Shown here: positions 15,379-22,908 of the stretch, in pieces
Layout: every line of letters begins with the position of its first letter
How positions within the stretch are numbered: the first letter of the stretch is position 1
From: Novosphingobium rosa NBRC 15208
Lineage (GTDB): Bacteria; Pseudomonadota; Alphaproteobacteria; Sphingomonadales; Sphingomonadaceae
Assembly (NCBI RefSeq): GCF_001598555.1
Contig: NZ_BCZE01000039.1
Location: 17,499-81,498 of the forward strand
Length of the DNA: 64,000 nt
Direction of reading: 5' to 3'
Program-made: the position numbers and the translations under genes
Notes under the pieces: model-generated
The model's database searches: none
Told to the model about the DNA's origin: nothing
What the model saw: the letters and a program-made list of their open reading frames with translations, nothing else

Positions 15379-16872
15379 TTAGGCCGGGATTTTCACATCA
15401 TCGCCCTTGCCGGCCTCGATCAGGTCGGTGAGGCGGGTGGGGTACTCGCCGGAGAAGCAGGCGTCGCAGAACTGCGGGCAGCCATTGTTGCGCTGCTGCT
15501 CACCCACGGCGCGGTAGAGGCCGTCAATGGAGACGAAGGCCAGGCTGTCGGCCTGGATGAAGTCGGTCATGGCCTGCAGGTCCATGCGGGCGGCCAGCAG
15601 CTTGTTCCGCTCGGGCGTGTCGACGCCGTAGAAGCAGCTGTGCTCGGTCGGCGGGCTGGCGATGCGCATGTGGACTTCGCTGGCGCCGGCATCGCGCATC
15701 ATCTGCACGATCTTGAGCGAGGTGGTGCCGCGCACGATCGAATCGTCGATCAGCACGATGCGCTTGCCCTCGACCAGCGCGCGGTTGGCGTTGTGCTTGC
15801 GCTTCACATCGGCGTGGCGGGCGCCGTCGCCGGGCTGGATGAAGGTGCGGCCCACATAGTGGCTGCGGATGATGCCGAGTTCAAACGGGATGCCGCTTTC
15901 CTGCGCATAGCCGATGGCGGCGGGCACGCCCGAATCGGGCACGGGGATCACCAGATCGGCATTGGCCAGCGATTCCTTGGCCAGTTCCTTGCCGATTGCC
16001 TTGCGCACTTCATACACCGACTGGCCGCCCATCACCGAGTCGGGACGGCTGAAATAGACGTGCTCGAAGATGCAGGGGCGCGCGGAAGGTTTGCCGAAGG
16101 GGCGGTGCGAGATCATCTTGCCATTGTGGCTGACCTGAATCATCTCGCCCGGATCGACCTCGCGGATGAATTCGGCGCCGATCACGTCGAGCGCCACGGT
16201 CTCGCTGGCGAAGATGATGCCGTCGCCAAGGCGGCCGATCACCAGCGGGCGGATGCCCAGCGGGTCGCGGCAGGCGATCATGCCTTCGCTCGTCATGCAG
16301 ATCAGCGAATAGGCGCCCTCGACCAGACGCAGCGCGTCGATGAAACGGTCGAGCAGGGTGGGGTAGCGGCTGGTGGCGACGAGGTGGATGATGACCTCGG
16401 TGTCGCTGGTCGACTGGAAGATCGAGCCCTTCTGCACCAGATCGCGCTTCAGCGTCATGGCGTTGGAAATGTTGCCGTTGTGGGCGATGGAGAAACCGCC
16501 GCCGGCCAGGTCCGCAAACAGCGGCTGGATGTTGCGCAGGCCCGAGCCGCCGGTGGTGGCGTAGCGCACATGGCCCGATGCCATCTTGCCGGGCAGTTCG
16601 GCGAACATGTCCTGATTCTTGAAGACATGCGCCACATGGCCGATGCCGCGATGCGAGAAGAACTCGTCGCCATCGAAGCTGGTGATGCCGACGGCTTCCT
16701 GACCGCGATGCTGCAGGGCATGCAGGCCGAGCGCGACCGATGCCGAAGCGCTCTTCATGCCGATCACGCCGAAGATGCCGCATTCCTCATGCAGATTGTC
16801 GTCCTCAAGATCCCAGGGGGTCGAGTCGCGATCGGACGAAGGCGAAGCAGCGGTGCGATTATGGTCGGTCAT
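15379..16872 (-). CDS. purF: Amidophosphoribosyltransferase
   Basis: First committed step of purine synthesis: PRPP plus glutamine to phosphoribosylamine. Of 497 residues, a short N-terminal propeptide ends before CGIFGVIG; this cysteine becomes the N-terminal nucleophile after cleavage. The glutaminase domain (HGLHALQHRGQEAVGI-like, SGHVRYATTGGSG, AHNGNISN) is followed by the phosphoribosyltransferase domain with the PRPP loop VLIDDSIVRGTTS. C-terminal cysteines (NGCPQFCDACFSG) suggest the Fe-S-bearing Bacillus-type subgroup, although the ligand set cannot be proved here. Start is the ATG at 16872; 61 further codons upstream are open but are not family-like. Confidence 0.93.
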   Translation of the reverse strand: MTDHNRTAASPSSDRDSTPWDLEDDNLHEECGIFGVIGMKSASASVALGLHALQHRGQEAVGITSFDGDEFFSHRGIGHVAHVFKNQDMFAELPGKMASGHVRYATTGGSGLRNIQPLFADLAGGGFSIAHNGNISNAMTLKRDLVQKGSIFQSTSDTEVIIHLVATSRYPTLLDRFIDALRLVEGAYSLICMTSEGMIACRDPLGIRPLVIGRLGDGIIFASETVALDVIGAEFIREVDPGEMIQVSHNGKMISHRPFGKPSARPCIFEHVYFSRPDSVMGGQSVYEVRKAIGKELAKESLANADLVIPVPDSGVPAAIGYAQESGIPFELGIIRSHYVGRTFIQPGDGARHADVKRKHNANRALVEGKRIVLIDDSIVRGTTSLKIVQMMRDAGASEVHMRIASPPTEHSCFYGVDTPERNKLLAARMDLQAMTDFIQADSLAFVSIDGLYRAVGEQQRNNGCPQFCDACFSGEYPTRLTDLIEAGKGDDVKIPA

Positions 16873-17074
16873 GCCGGGCGTGGGTGCCTTTTTGCGCCGG
16901 ATGCCCGGCGGGAATAACAGGCCCTGTACCACAATGGGTGCATCCCTTCGGGCGGGCCCTGGGTTCGAGCGCGCCTTTACGAGATTTGTGACATTTGGCA
17001 AGGGGGCGCGCTTCTGCGCCGGGCCCGAATTGGGAAGACTGTGGGATTTTCGCAAGGGGTGGGAGTCTGTTTAG

Positions 17075-17095
17075 AAAATGTGCGAGGCACATTTT
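17075..17095. promoter_or_regulatory. Perfect 9-bp hairpin upstream of purF
   Basis: AAAATGTGC and GCACATTTT are separated by GAG. The hairpin lies directly beside the 29-bp palindrome, 200 bp upstream of purF. It could be an operator or part of a terminator for the GGDEF gene. Confidence 0.4.
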
Positions 17096-17097
17096 CG

Positions 17098-17181
17098 GCG
17101 GCACCGGCCCGCTCCCCCGGCCCGGCTGCCCATCGATGGTATGCTGTGGGTGGCCGGGCCGGGGGAGCGGGCCGGTGCCGC
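17098..17181 (-). terminator. 29-bp perfect palindrome between the GGDEF gene and purF
   Basis: Arms 17098-17126 and 17153-17181 are perfectly complementary over 29 bp, about 90% G+C, around a 26-base loop that itself contains CCATCGATGG. It begins 16 bp after the stop of the minus-strand GGDEF gene, so it probably terminates that gene. No T tract follows. Its sequence is unrelated to the eleven-copy element. The rest of 16873-17197 shows only possible weak promoters for purF (TTGCCA, then TAAAGG on the minus strand). Confidence 0.6.
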
Positions 17182-17197
17182 ACATCCGGCTTTCAAA

Positions 17198-18973
17198 TCA
17201 CGCCGCCACCTGCAACCGCGCCCGCCCACGCGCCTTGGCGATGTAGAGCGCCTTGTCGGCCTGATCGAAGGCCACCATCGCATTGTCCCCCAGCACGGCC
17301 AGCCCCATCGAGGAGGTGACCGAGATCGCCATCTCGCCATGGCGCGTGACGGTATGGGCCAGCGTGGCGCCGATGCGCCTGCAGATCAGCTCGGCCAGCG
17401 CAATGTCGGCGCCGGGCAGCAGCAGGGCGAACTCCTCGCCGCCGATGCGGGCCAGCATGTCGCTGGCGCGCAGGCCCTGCCGCGCCACGCGGGCGAAGCT
17501 GCGCAGCACCTCGTCGCCCGCGGCATGGCCGTAACGGTCATTGACCTGCTTGAAATGGTCTAGGTCGATCACGGCGAGGGCGGCGGGGCGGTTCTGGGCG
17601 ATGCAGCCCTCCATCGCCTCCATCAGCGCGCGGCGGTTGGGCAGGCCGGTCAGGGGATCGGTGAAGGCTGCCTCGGCCAGCGCGCTTTCCACGCGCTTGC
17701 GTTCGGACATGTCGCGGATCACGGTGACCACGCATTCGGCCAGGCCGCGCCGGTCGGCCACGGCGCGCATATGCGCCTCGAACCAGCGCGGGGCGCCGAT
17801 CAGCGGCTGGCTTTCGAACTCCACCAGCACGGTCTCGCCCGGCGCGGCGATGGCGCGGGCATGGGCCTTCATCACGGCGCGGCGGTGCTGGGCGCAGACC
17901 AGCAACAGCGCGCGATGGCCCATCACATCGGAGGGCTGATGCTGGGTCAGCGCCAGCAGCGAGGGCGAGATGAAGCGGATGCAGCCATTGAGGCCGGTGC
18001 TCATGATCACATCGGTGGAATGATCGGCCAGCAGGCGGTAGCGCGCCTCGCTTTCGCGCAGCTCGCCAAGGCTGCGGCGCAGCTGGTTGACCAGCCCGCT
18101 GACCGGCGTGATGCAGGCCATCGTCAGCAGCAGATAGACCTGCACCGAGGTGAGCTGTACCGCCAGCGGCACATGCAGCAAGGTCAGCGGGCCATGGCCC
18201 AGCATGGCCACCATCGCCGCCGCGCTGGCCAGCAGCAGATACATGCAGCTCAGCACGATCAGGTCGATCCACAGCATGGCCGCCACCAGCACCAGCACCG
18301 GCAGAAACAGCAGCGGCCGGTCCGACAGGCCGAAGGACAGCACCGCCGTCGCCGTCATCAGCACCGGGAAGCCGAGCGACAGCGTCTTGCGCAGGCTCCA
18401 CGCTGACGTGCGGGCGCGTCCGTTCTGGCGATATTGCCGCCACAGGCGCTGGATGCGCGTCAGGCAGGGCAGGAACATCATCAGCCCCAGCGCATGGCCC
18501 AGCATCCAGTCACGGGCCAGATGCCAGCTTTCGGGCGAGAACTGCTTGAGCGCCCCCCACAGGATCAACCCGCTGACGATGGGCGGGATCAGGCTGACCA
18601 GAAAGACCAGCCGCATCAGCCAGCCGATCTCGTCGCTGCGGGGGCCGGTATGGCCATGGGGCCGCAACAGACGGCGCATCAGCCCGGCGGCGATCAGCGC
18701 TTCGACCGTATCGGCGATCACCATCCAGAGGCAGGTGACCCATTTCAGCCCATGCGCGGCCAGCAGTACGCCCAGCGCCCCGACGGACAGGCCGATGGTC
18801 AGCCCCCAGACTCGCCGGTTGCGTGGCGCGATATAGGCCACCAGCACTGCCGAAGAGGGCCAGATGTAGCAGAACCCGCTGCCCAAAGGCGTCGCGGCCA
18901 CGGCCAGCGCTGCCAGCAGCACATAGGCCATGGCGATGTTGATCGCCGCAATATGGGTGGGTTTGGTCGCCAT
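17198..18973 (-). CDS. MASE1-PAS-GGDEF diguanylate cyclase
   Basis: 591 residues. About 1-300 contain eight or so membrane helices typical of the MASE1 sensor domain; 315-435 form a PAS domain (YRLLADHSTDVIMSTGLNGC) and 440-591 the GGDEF domain (DPLTGLPNRRAL, VIDLDHFKQVND, RIGGEEFALL). The active-site signature is GGEEF, so it should make cyclic di-GMP from two GTP. RASD lies exactly five residues before it, the RxxD inhibitory site for product feedback. No EAL domain is present. The signal sensed is unknown. It is the only c-di-GMP gene in the window. Confidence 0.88.
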   Translation of the reverse strand: MATKPTHIAAINIAMAYVLLAALAVAATPLGSGFCYIWPSSAVLVAYIAPRNRRVWGLTIGLSVGALGVLLAAHGLKWVTCLWMVIADTVEALIAAGLMRRLLRPHGHTGPRSDEIGWLMRLVFLVSLIPPIVSGLILWGALKQFSPESWHLARDWMLGHALGLMMFLPCLTRIQRLWRQYRQNGRARTSAWSLRKTLSLGFPVLMTATAVLSFGLSDRPLLFLPVLVLVAAMLWIDLIVLSCMYLLLASAAAMVAMLGHGPLTLLHVPLAVQLTSVQVYLLLTMACITPVSGLVNQLRRSLGELRESEARYRLLADHSTDVIMSTGLNGCIRFISPSLLALTQHQPSDVMGHRALLLVCAQHRRAVMKAHARAIAAPGETVLVEFESQPLIGAPRWFEAHMRAVADRRGLAECVVTVIRDMSERKRVESALAEAAFTDPLTGLPNRRALMEAMEGCIAQNRPAALAVIDLDHFKQVNDRYGHAAGDEVLRSFARVARQGLRASDMLARIGGEEFALLLPGADIALAELICRRIGATLAHTVTRHGEMAISVTSSMGLAVLGDNAMVAFDQADKALYIAKARGRARLQVAA

Positions 18974-19094
18974 GCCTCAGGAAAATTACGGGCACACCCT
19001 TAACATGCAGTAATCATGACCGTCTCGCCGGCGAAATTGCATGTAAAATTTCACCGGATTTGGAACTTTTTCCCGGCGCCGCTGATGGATTGAG

Positions 19095-19165
19095 GCTTCA
19101 TGCCGCTGGGCTGGCGCCTGCGGGAACGATTGCCAGCGGCCCCCCGCATCCTTAAGGCATGAAGC
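19095..19165 (+). promoter_or_regulatory. Nested inverted repeat upstream of lolC
   Basis: GCTTCATGCC (19095-19104) pairs with GGCATGAAGC (19156-19165), and CCGCTGG (19103-19109) with CCAGCGG (19133-19139) inside. The 71-base fold ends about 65 bp before the lolC start and may be part of its mRNA leader. The remaining 18974-19229 sequence holds no gene. Confidence 0.35.
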
Positions 19166-19229
19166 TCCGTTGCGGCTGGCGTTGCGCCATGTCGCCCAGA
19201 TGCTTGCCAACCGATCGGACCTTTTCGGC

Positions 19230-20471
19230 GTGATCCTCTCTACCTTCGAATGGACTGTCGCCCGGCGCTATCTGCGCCCCGGGCGCGGCGAGGCCTTTAT
19301 CGCCATGGTGGCGGGCATCAGCCTGGCCGCCGTGGCGCTGGGCGTGGCCGCGCTGATCATCGTGATGAGCGTGATGAACGGCTTTCGCGCCGAGCTTTTC
19401 GACAAGATCTCCGGCCTCAACGGCCATGCGGTGATCCAGGGCTATGGCGGGCGGCTCGACAATTGGCAGGACATCGTGAAGTCCGCCAAAGCCACCCCCG
19501 GCGTGGTTTCGGCCAGCCCGCTGATCGAGCAGCCCTTGCTGGGCAGCTTCAACGGGCGCGTCTCGGCCATGGTGGTGCGCGGGCAGACCGATGAGGATAT
19601 CGCCCATCTCACCGCCAAGGTGGTGGCGGGCAACATCAAGGATCTGCGGCCTGACAGCGGCAATGTCGCCATCGGCAAGCAGCTGGCCGAGGATCTGGGC
19701 GCTCAGGTGGGCGATTCGATCACCATCATCAATCCGGCGGGGCGCTCCACGCCTTTCGGCACGGTGCCGCGTCAGGTCAGCTACACGGTGGCCGCGATCT
19801 TCGAGATCGGCGTCTATGATTTCGACAAGGCCTTCGTCATCATGCCGATGCATGACGCCCAGACCCTGCTGCTGATGGGCGACGCCATCGGCGGGGTCGA
19901 GGTGAAGGTGGACGATCCGGATCGCGTGACCGAAATCCTCGCGCCGCTTTCCGCCAAATGGGAGGGCCATGCCGCGGTCAGCGACTGGAAGGCCATCAAT
20001 GGCGCGCTGTTTCAGGCGCTGGCGGTGGAGCAGGTGGTGATGTTCGTGGTCTGCTCGCTGATCGTGCTGGTGGCGGCTTTCAACATCCTCTCCAGCCTCA
20101 TCATGCTGGTGCGCGCCAAGACGCGTGACATCGCCATCATGCGCACCATGGGCGCCAGCCGCACCAGTGTGATGAAGATCTTCATGACCGTGGGCTGCAC
20201 CATCGGCGGGCTGGGCACGGGTCTGGGCTGCCTGCTGGCGGTGCTGTTCCTCACCTTCCGCCAGAATGTGGTGAATCTGATCCAGATGATCACCGGCCAG
20301 AATCTGTGGGATCCGAAAATCCGCGTCCTGACCGAGCTGCCCGCCAAGGCCTCGCCTTTCGAGATCGGCGCGATCATCGTTCTGGCGCTGGGCCTGTCCT
20401 TCGCCTTCACCCTGTTTCCCGCGCTGAAGGCGGCGAGCACGGACCCTGTTCAGGTGCTGCGTTATGAGTGA
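19230..20471 (+). CDS. lolC: Lipoprotein-releasing ABC transporter permease (LolC/E family)
   Basis: 413 residues with the LolC/E/FtsX fold: one N-terminal membrane helix (AALIIVMSVMNGFRAEL), a large periplasmic domain (about residues 45-265) and three C-terminal helices, ending in the FPALKAASTDPVQVLRYE signature. With LolD it lifts mature lipoproteins from the inner membrane to LolA. Alphaproteobacteria typically have one hybrid permease acting as a homodimer, which fits the single gene here. The GTG at 19230 gives the family start ILSTFEWTVARRYLRPG; in-frame TTG (19170) and ATG (19200) starts are alternatives. The stop overlaps lolD by 8 bp. Confidence 0.88.
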   Translation: MILSTFEWTVARRYLRPGRGEAFIAMVAGISLAAVALGVAALIIVMSVMNGFRAELFDKISGLNGHAVIQGYGGRLDNWQDIVKSAKATPGVVSASPLIEQPLLGSFNGRVSAMVVRGQTDEDIAHLTAKVVAGNIKDLRPDSGNVAIGKQLAEDLGAQVGDSITIINPAGRSTPFGTVPRQVSYTVAAIFEIGVYDFDKAFVIMPMHDAQTLLLMGDAIGGVEVKVDDPDRVTEILAPLSAKWEGHAAVSDWKAINGALFQALAVEQVVMFVVCSLIVLVAAFNILSSLIMLVRAKTRDIAIMRTMGASRTSVMKIFMTVGCTIGGLGTGLGCLLAVLFLTFRQNVVNLIQMITGQNLWDPKIRVLTELPAKASPFEIGAIIVLALGLSFAFTLFPALKAASTDPVQVLRYE

Positions 20472-21177
20472 TGTCGCCCATTCTTCTGTTGTTCGTCTCA
20501 CCGGCCTGACCCGCAACTTCACGCAAGGCGGCGTAACGATCGAGGTGCTGCGCGGCGTGGACCTGTCCATCACCTCGGGGCAGATCGTGGCGCTGCTGGG
20601 GCCTTCGGGCTCGGGCAAGTCGACCATGCTTCAGGCGGTCGGCCTGCTGGAGGGCGGCTTTGGCGGCAGGATCGAGATCGCGGGCAAGGATGCCAGCGCG
20701 ATGGATGGCGATGCGCGCACTGTGCTGCGCCGCGATCATCTGGGCTTCGTCTATCAGTTCCACCATCTGCTGCCCGATTTCTCGGCGCTGGAGAATGTGG
20801 TGCTGCCCCAGCTGGTCTCGGGCAAGGGCCGGGAAGAGGCCGAAACCCGCGCCAGCGACTTGCTGAGCGCCTTGGGCCTTGGCGCAAGGCTCGATCACCG
20901 CCCCAGCCAGCTTTCGGGCGGTGAGCAGCAGCGCGTGGCGGTGGCCCGCGCTCTGGCCAATGCTCCGGCGCTGGTGCTGGCCGACGAGCCCACCGGCAAC
21001 CTCGACGAAGCCACCAGCGACCGCGTGCTTGAGGAATTCCTCAAGCTGGTGCGCGGCAGCGGCGCGGCGGCGCTGATCGCCACCCACAACGAGCGCCTCG
21101 CGGCAAAAATGGACCGCGTGGTGCGGCTGGTCGAGGGTCATCTGGTGGAGCAGCCTCCCAGGGAAGCGCATCTGTGA
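20464..21177 (+). CDS. lolD: Lipoprotein-releasing system ATPase
   Basis: 237-residue ABC ATPase of the lipoprotein-release/MacB group. Walker A GPSGSGKST (about residue 46), Q loop VYQFHHLLPDFSALENV, signature LSGGEQQRVAVARAL, Walker B ADEPTGNLD and the H loop ATHNERL are all intact. The FHHLLPDFSALENVVLP segment is typical of LolD. The gene overlaps the permease gene by 8 bp and the next gene by 4 bp, so the three are one operon. Confidence 0.92.
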   Translation: MSDVAHSSVVRLTGLTRNFTQGGVTIEVLRGVDLSITSGQIVALLGPSGSGKSTMLQAVGLLEGGFGGRIEIAGKDASAMDGDARTVLRRDHLGFVYQFHHLLPDFSALENVVLPQLVSGKGREEAETRASDLLSALGLGARLDHRPSQLSGGEQQRVAVARALANAPALVLADEPTGNLDEATSDRVLEEFLKLVRGSGAAALIATHNERLAAKMDRVVRLVEGHLVEQPPREAHL

Positions 21178-21773
21178 GCTGGCCCGCCATCCCCACGCTG
21201 AGCGGCAGGCATGTCACCCTGCGCCCGCTGGTCCGCGCCGACCGCGAGGCGCTGCTGGCCGCCTTCGCGCAGGGCTTCGAGCTGACGATGGCCACCATGG
21301 CCCCGGGGCCCGAGACCATCGATGGCTGGCTGAACCAGATCGAGGCGGACACCGGTCACAACCGTGCCCAGGTCTTCACCGTGCTGGACGCCGCCGGGCA
21401 GGTGGTGGGCACCACACGCTACATGCGGATGAACGAGAAGCATCGCCGCGTGGAAATCGGCGGTACGCTCTATGCGCCCAGCGTGCGCCGTACTGGCCTG
21501 AACACGCAGGCCAAGCGCCTGCTGCTGGGCCATGCGTTCGAAACGCTGGAAGTCGGCTGCGTGCAGATTCGCACAGATGTCTTCAACCTTGCCAGCCGCC
21601 GCGCCATCGAGCGGATCGGCGCGCGTCTGGACGGCATTTTGCGCGGCCATATGGTGGTTGGTGACGGCGAGGGCGGCACCCGCCTGCGCGATACTGCCGT
21701 CTATTCGATTCTGGTCAGCGAATGGAAAGCTATAAAGCGCCATCTTGATGGGCTGATCGCCGCGTACGACTAA
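21174..21773 (+). CDS. GNAT-family N-acetyltransferase (RimJ/RimL type)
   Basis: 199 residues with the GNAT fold. LRPLVRADREALLAAF starts the domain, RVEIGGTLYAPSVRRTGLNTQAKRLLLGHAFETL covers the acetyl-CoA binding strand and helix, and NLASRRAIERIGARLDGILR is the RimJ/RimL-type C-terminal segment. Close relatives acetylate amino acids, small amines or N-terminal residues of proteins; the substrate cannot be told. The GTG start overlaps the lolD stop (GTGA), so it is probably coexpressed with the lipoprotein exporter, although no functional link is known. Confidence 0.8.
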   Translation: MSWPAIPTLSGRHVTLRPLVRADREALLAAFAQGFELTMATMAPGPETIDGWLNQIEADTGHNRAQVFTVLDAAGQVVGTTRYMRMNEKHRRVEIGGTLYAPSVRRTGLNTQAKRLLLGHAFETLEVGCVQIRTDVFNLASRRAIERIGARLDGILRGHMVVGDGEGGTRLRDTAVYSILVSEWKAIKRHLDGLIAAYD

Positions 21774-21847
21774 AGCAGCGCTCTTGCCAAGTGGGTGGTG
21801 ACACGCCACATCGCATATAAAGAACATACGAACAGAAGGATCATGCC

Positions 21848-22126
21848 ATGTCCCAGCCCAGCACCTTTCGCGGCGAATCGCAGCTCCCCCACGGCATCGA
21901 GTGGGATCAGGACGCCACGCTGCACCACGCTGGCGACGCGGGCGTTCTGGCCGAGCTGAAGGTGCTGCGCCACGGCAACCTTGCTGACCTCATCCGCTAC
22001 ATCGCCCTGCTGCCCGCCGCTCAGCGCGATCAGTATGAGATCGAGCGCACCGGCCATCATCGCATCAAGTCGGAAGAGGCCATGGAACTCTACAACCACC
22101 CCGGCTTCCCCCACGCCGACGCCTGA
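21848..22126 (+). CDS. Conserved-looking small protein, unknown function
   Basis: 92 residues, soluble, without a signal peptide or a domain I recognise. It is charged and His-rich (HGIEWDQDATLHHAGD, RTGHHRIKSEEAMELYNHPG) with a predicted helical centre (LAELKVLRHGNLADLIRYIALLP). AGAAGGATC before the ATG is a good ribosome binding site, and its last base overlaps the ATG of the glutathione peroxidase gene (TGATG), so translation is probably coupled. That coupling hints at a stress role, no more. Confidence 0.65.
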   Translation: MSQPSTFRGESQLPHGIEWDQDATLHHAGDAGVLAELKVLRHGNLADLIRYIALLPAAQRDQYEIERTGHHRIKSEEAMELYNHPGFPHADA

Positions 22127-22611
22127 TGGCGCCGCAACGCCTCAGTGATTTCTCCGCGCGCCTGCCCGACGGGCGCGCGGTGCCGCTGGCCGAAAAGGCG
22201 GGCAAGGTGGTGCTGATCGTCAACACCGCCAGCCAATGCGGCTTCACGCCCCAATATGCCGGGCTGGAACAGCTGTGGCAGGATTACGGCAAGCGCGGCT
22301 TCGAGGTGCTGGCCTTTCCCTGCAACCAGTTCGGCAAGCAGGAGCCGGGCAGCGCGGAGGACATCGCGCAGTTCTGTCAGGTAAACTTCGGCCTGTCGTT
22401 TCCGCTGATGGACAAGGTTGAGGTGAACGGCCCGGGCGCGCCGCCTTTGTGGCAGTGGCTGACCTCCACCGCGCGCGGGATTTTCGGGACGCGGAAGGTG
22501 AAGTGGAATTTCACGAAGTTTCTGGTGGATCGTGAGGGAAGGGTGGTGCGCCGCTTTGGACCTCGGGTGAAGCCGGAGGCTTTGAAAGCGGCGATTGAAG
22601 AGCTGCTTTAA
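22126..22611 (+). CDS. Glutathione peroxidase family protein
   Basis: 161-residue thiol peroxidase that reduces hydrogen peroxide and organic hydroperoxides. The catalytic tetrad is visible: Cys in NTASQCGFTPQY (about residue 38), Gln in FPCNQFGKQEPG (about 72), and Trp/Asn in VKWNFTKFLVDREG (about 127). The cysteine replaces selenocysteine, and the second cysteine in CNQF could make a disulfide with it, as in thioredoxin-dependent members. So thioredoxin may be the real donor. Repeat copy 5 begins 15 bp after the stop. Confidence 0.9.
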   Translation: MAPQRLSDFSARLPDGRAVPLAEKAGKVVLIVNTASQCGFTPQYAGLEQLWQDYGKRGFEVLAFPCNQFGKQEPGSAEDIAQFCQVNFGLSFPLMDKVEVNGPGAPPLWQWLTSTARGIFGTRKVKWNFTKFLVDREGRVVRRFGPRVKPEALKAAIEELL

Positions 22612-22626
22612 GGGTTTAAAGGGAAG

Positions 22627-22800
22627 ATACGAGGGTGTTAAATCCTCGCGCTCCCATCACTGTTTGCGTTGCGCATCGGGTTCGGCCCAGGCGCTTCGGA
22701 CGCCGCGCCGCAGGTGGATCGTCTGGGCGCAAGGCTCGGGGAGCCACCGCGCTATCGCCGGAAGACGTCTTGGGAGCGCGAGGGGATAATCCCCTCGCAC
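22627..22800 (+). repeat. Interspersed palindromic element, copy 5 (short)
   Basis: About 174 bp in plus orientation. The left hairpin is decayed (TACGAGGG-TGTTAAAT-CCTCGCG); the right is intact with loop GGATAATCC. The centre has lost one arm of the inner inverted repeat: only GCGCCGCAGG remains. It lies between the peroxidase gene and dnaE. The remaining bases to 22908 hold no gene. Confidence 0.8.
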
Positions 22801-22908
22801 TTATCCTTCTCTTCTCCCCTCCTAATCCCCATCTTATCCCCAACCTTCCCCACACCCCGCATGGCGCCCTGATTGATCCCTCCGCCCACGCCGCCATAGG
22901 CTGAAACC

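Noticed and set aside
22627..22800. Small proteins predicted inside repeat copies (for example 22635-22904)
   Set aside because: Same short frames recur in every copy because of the shared sequence, with frameshifts between copies; no evidence for coding.
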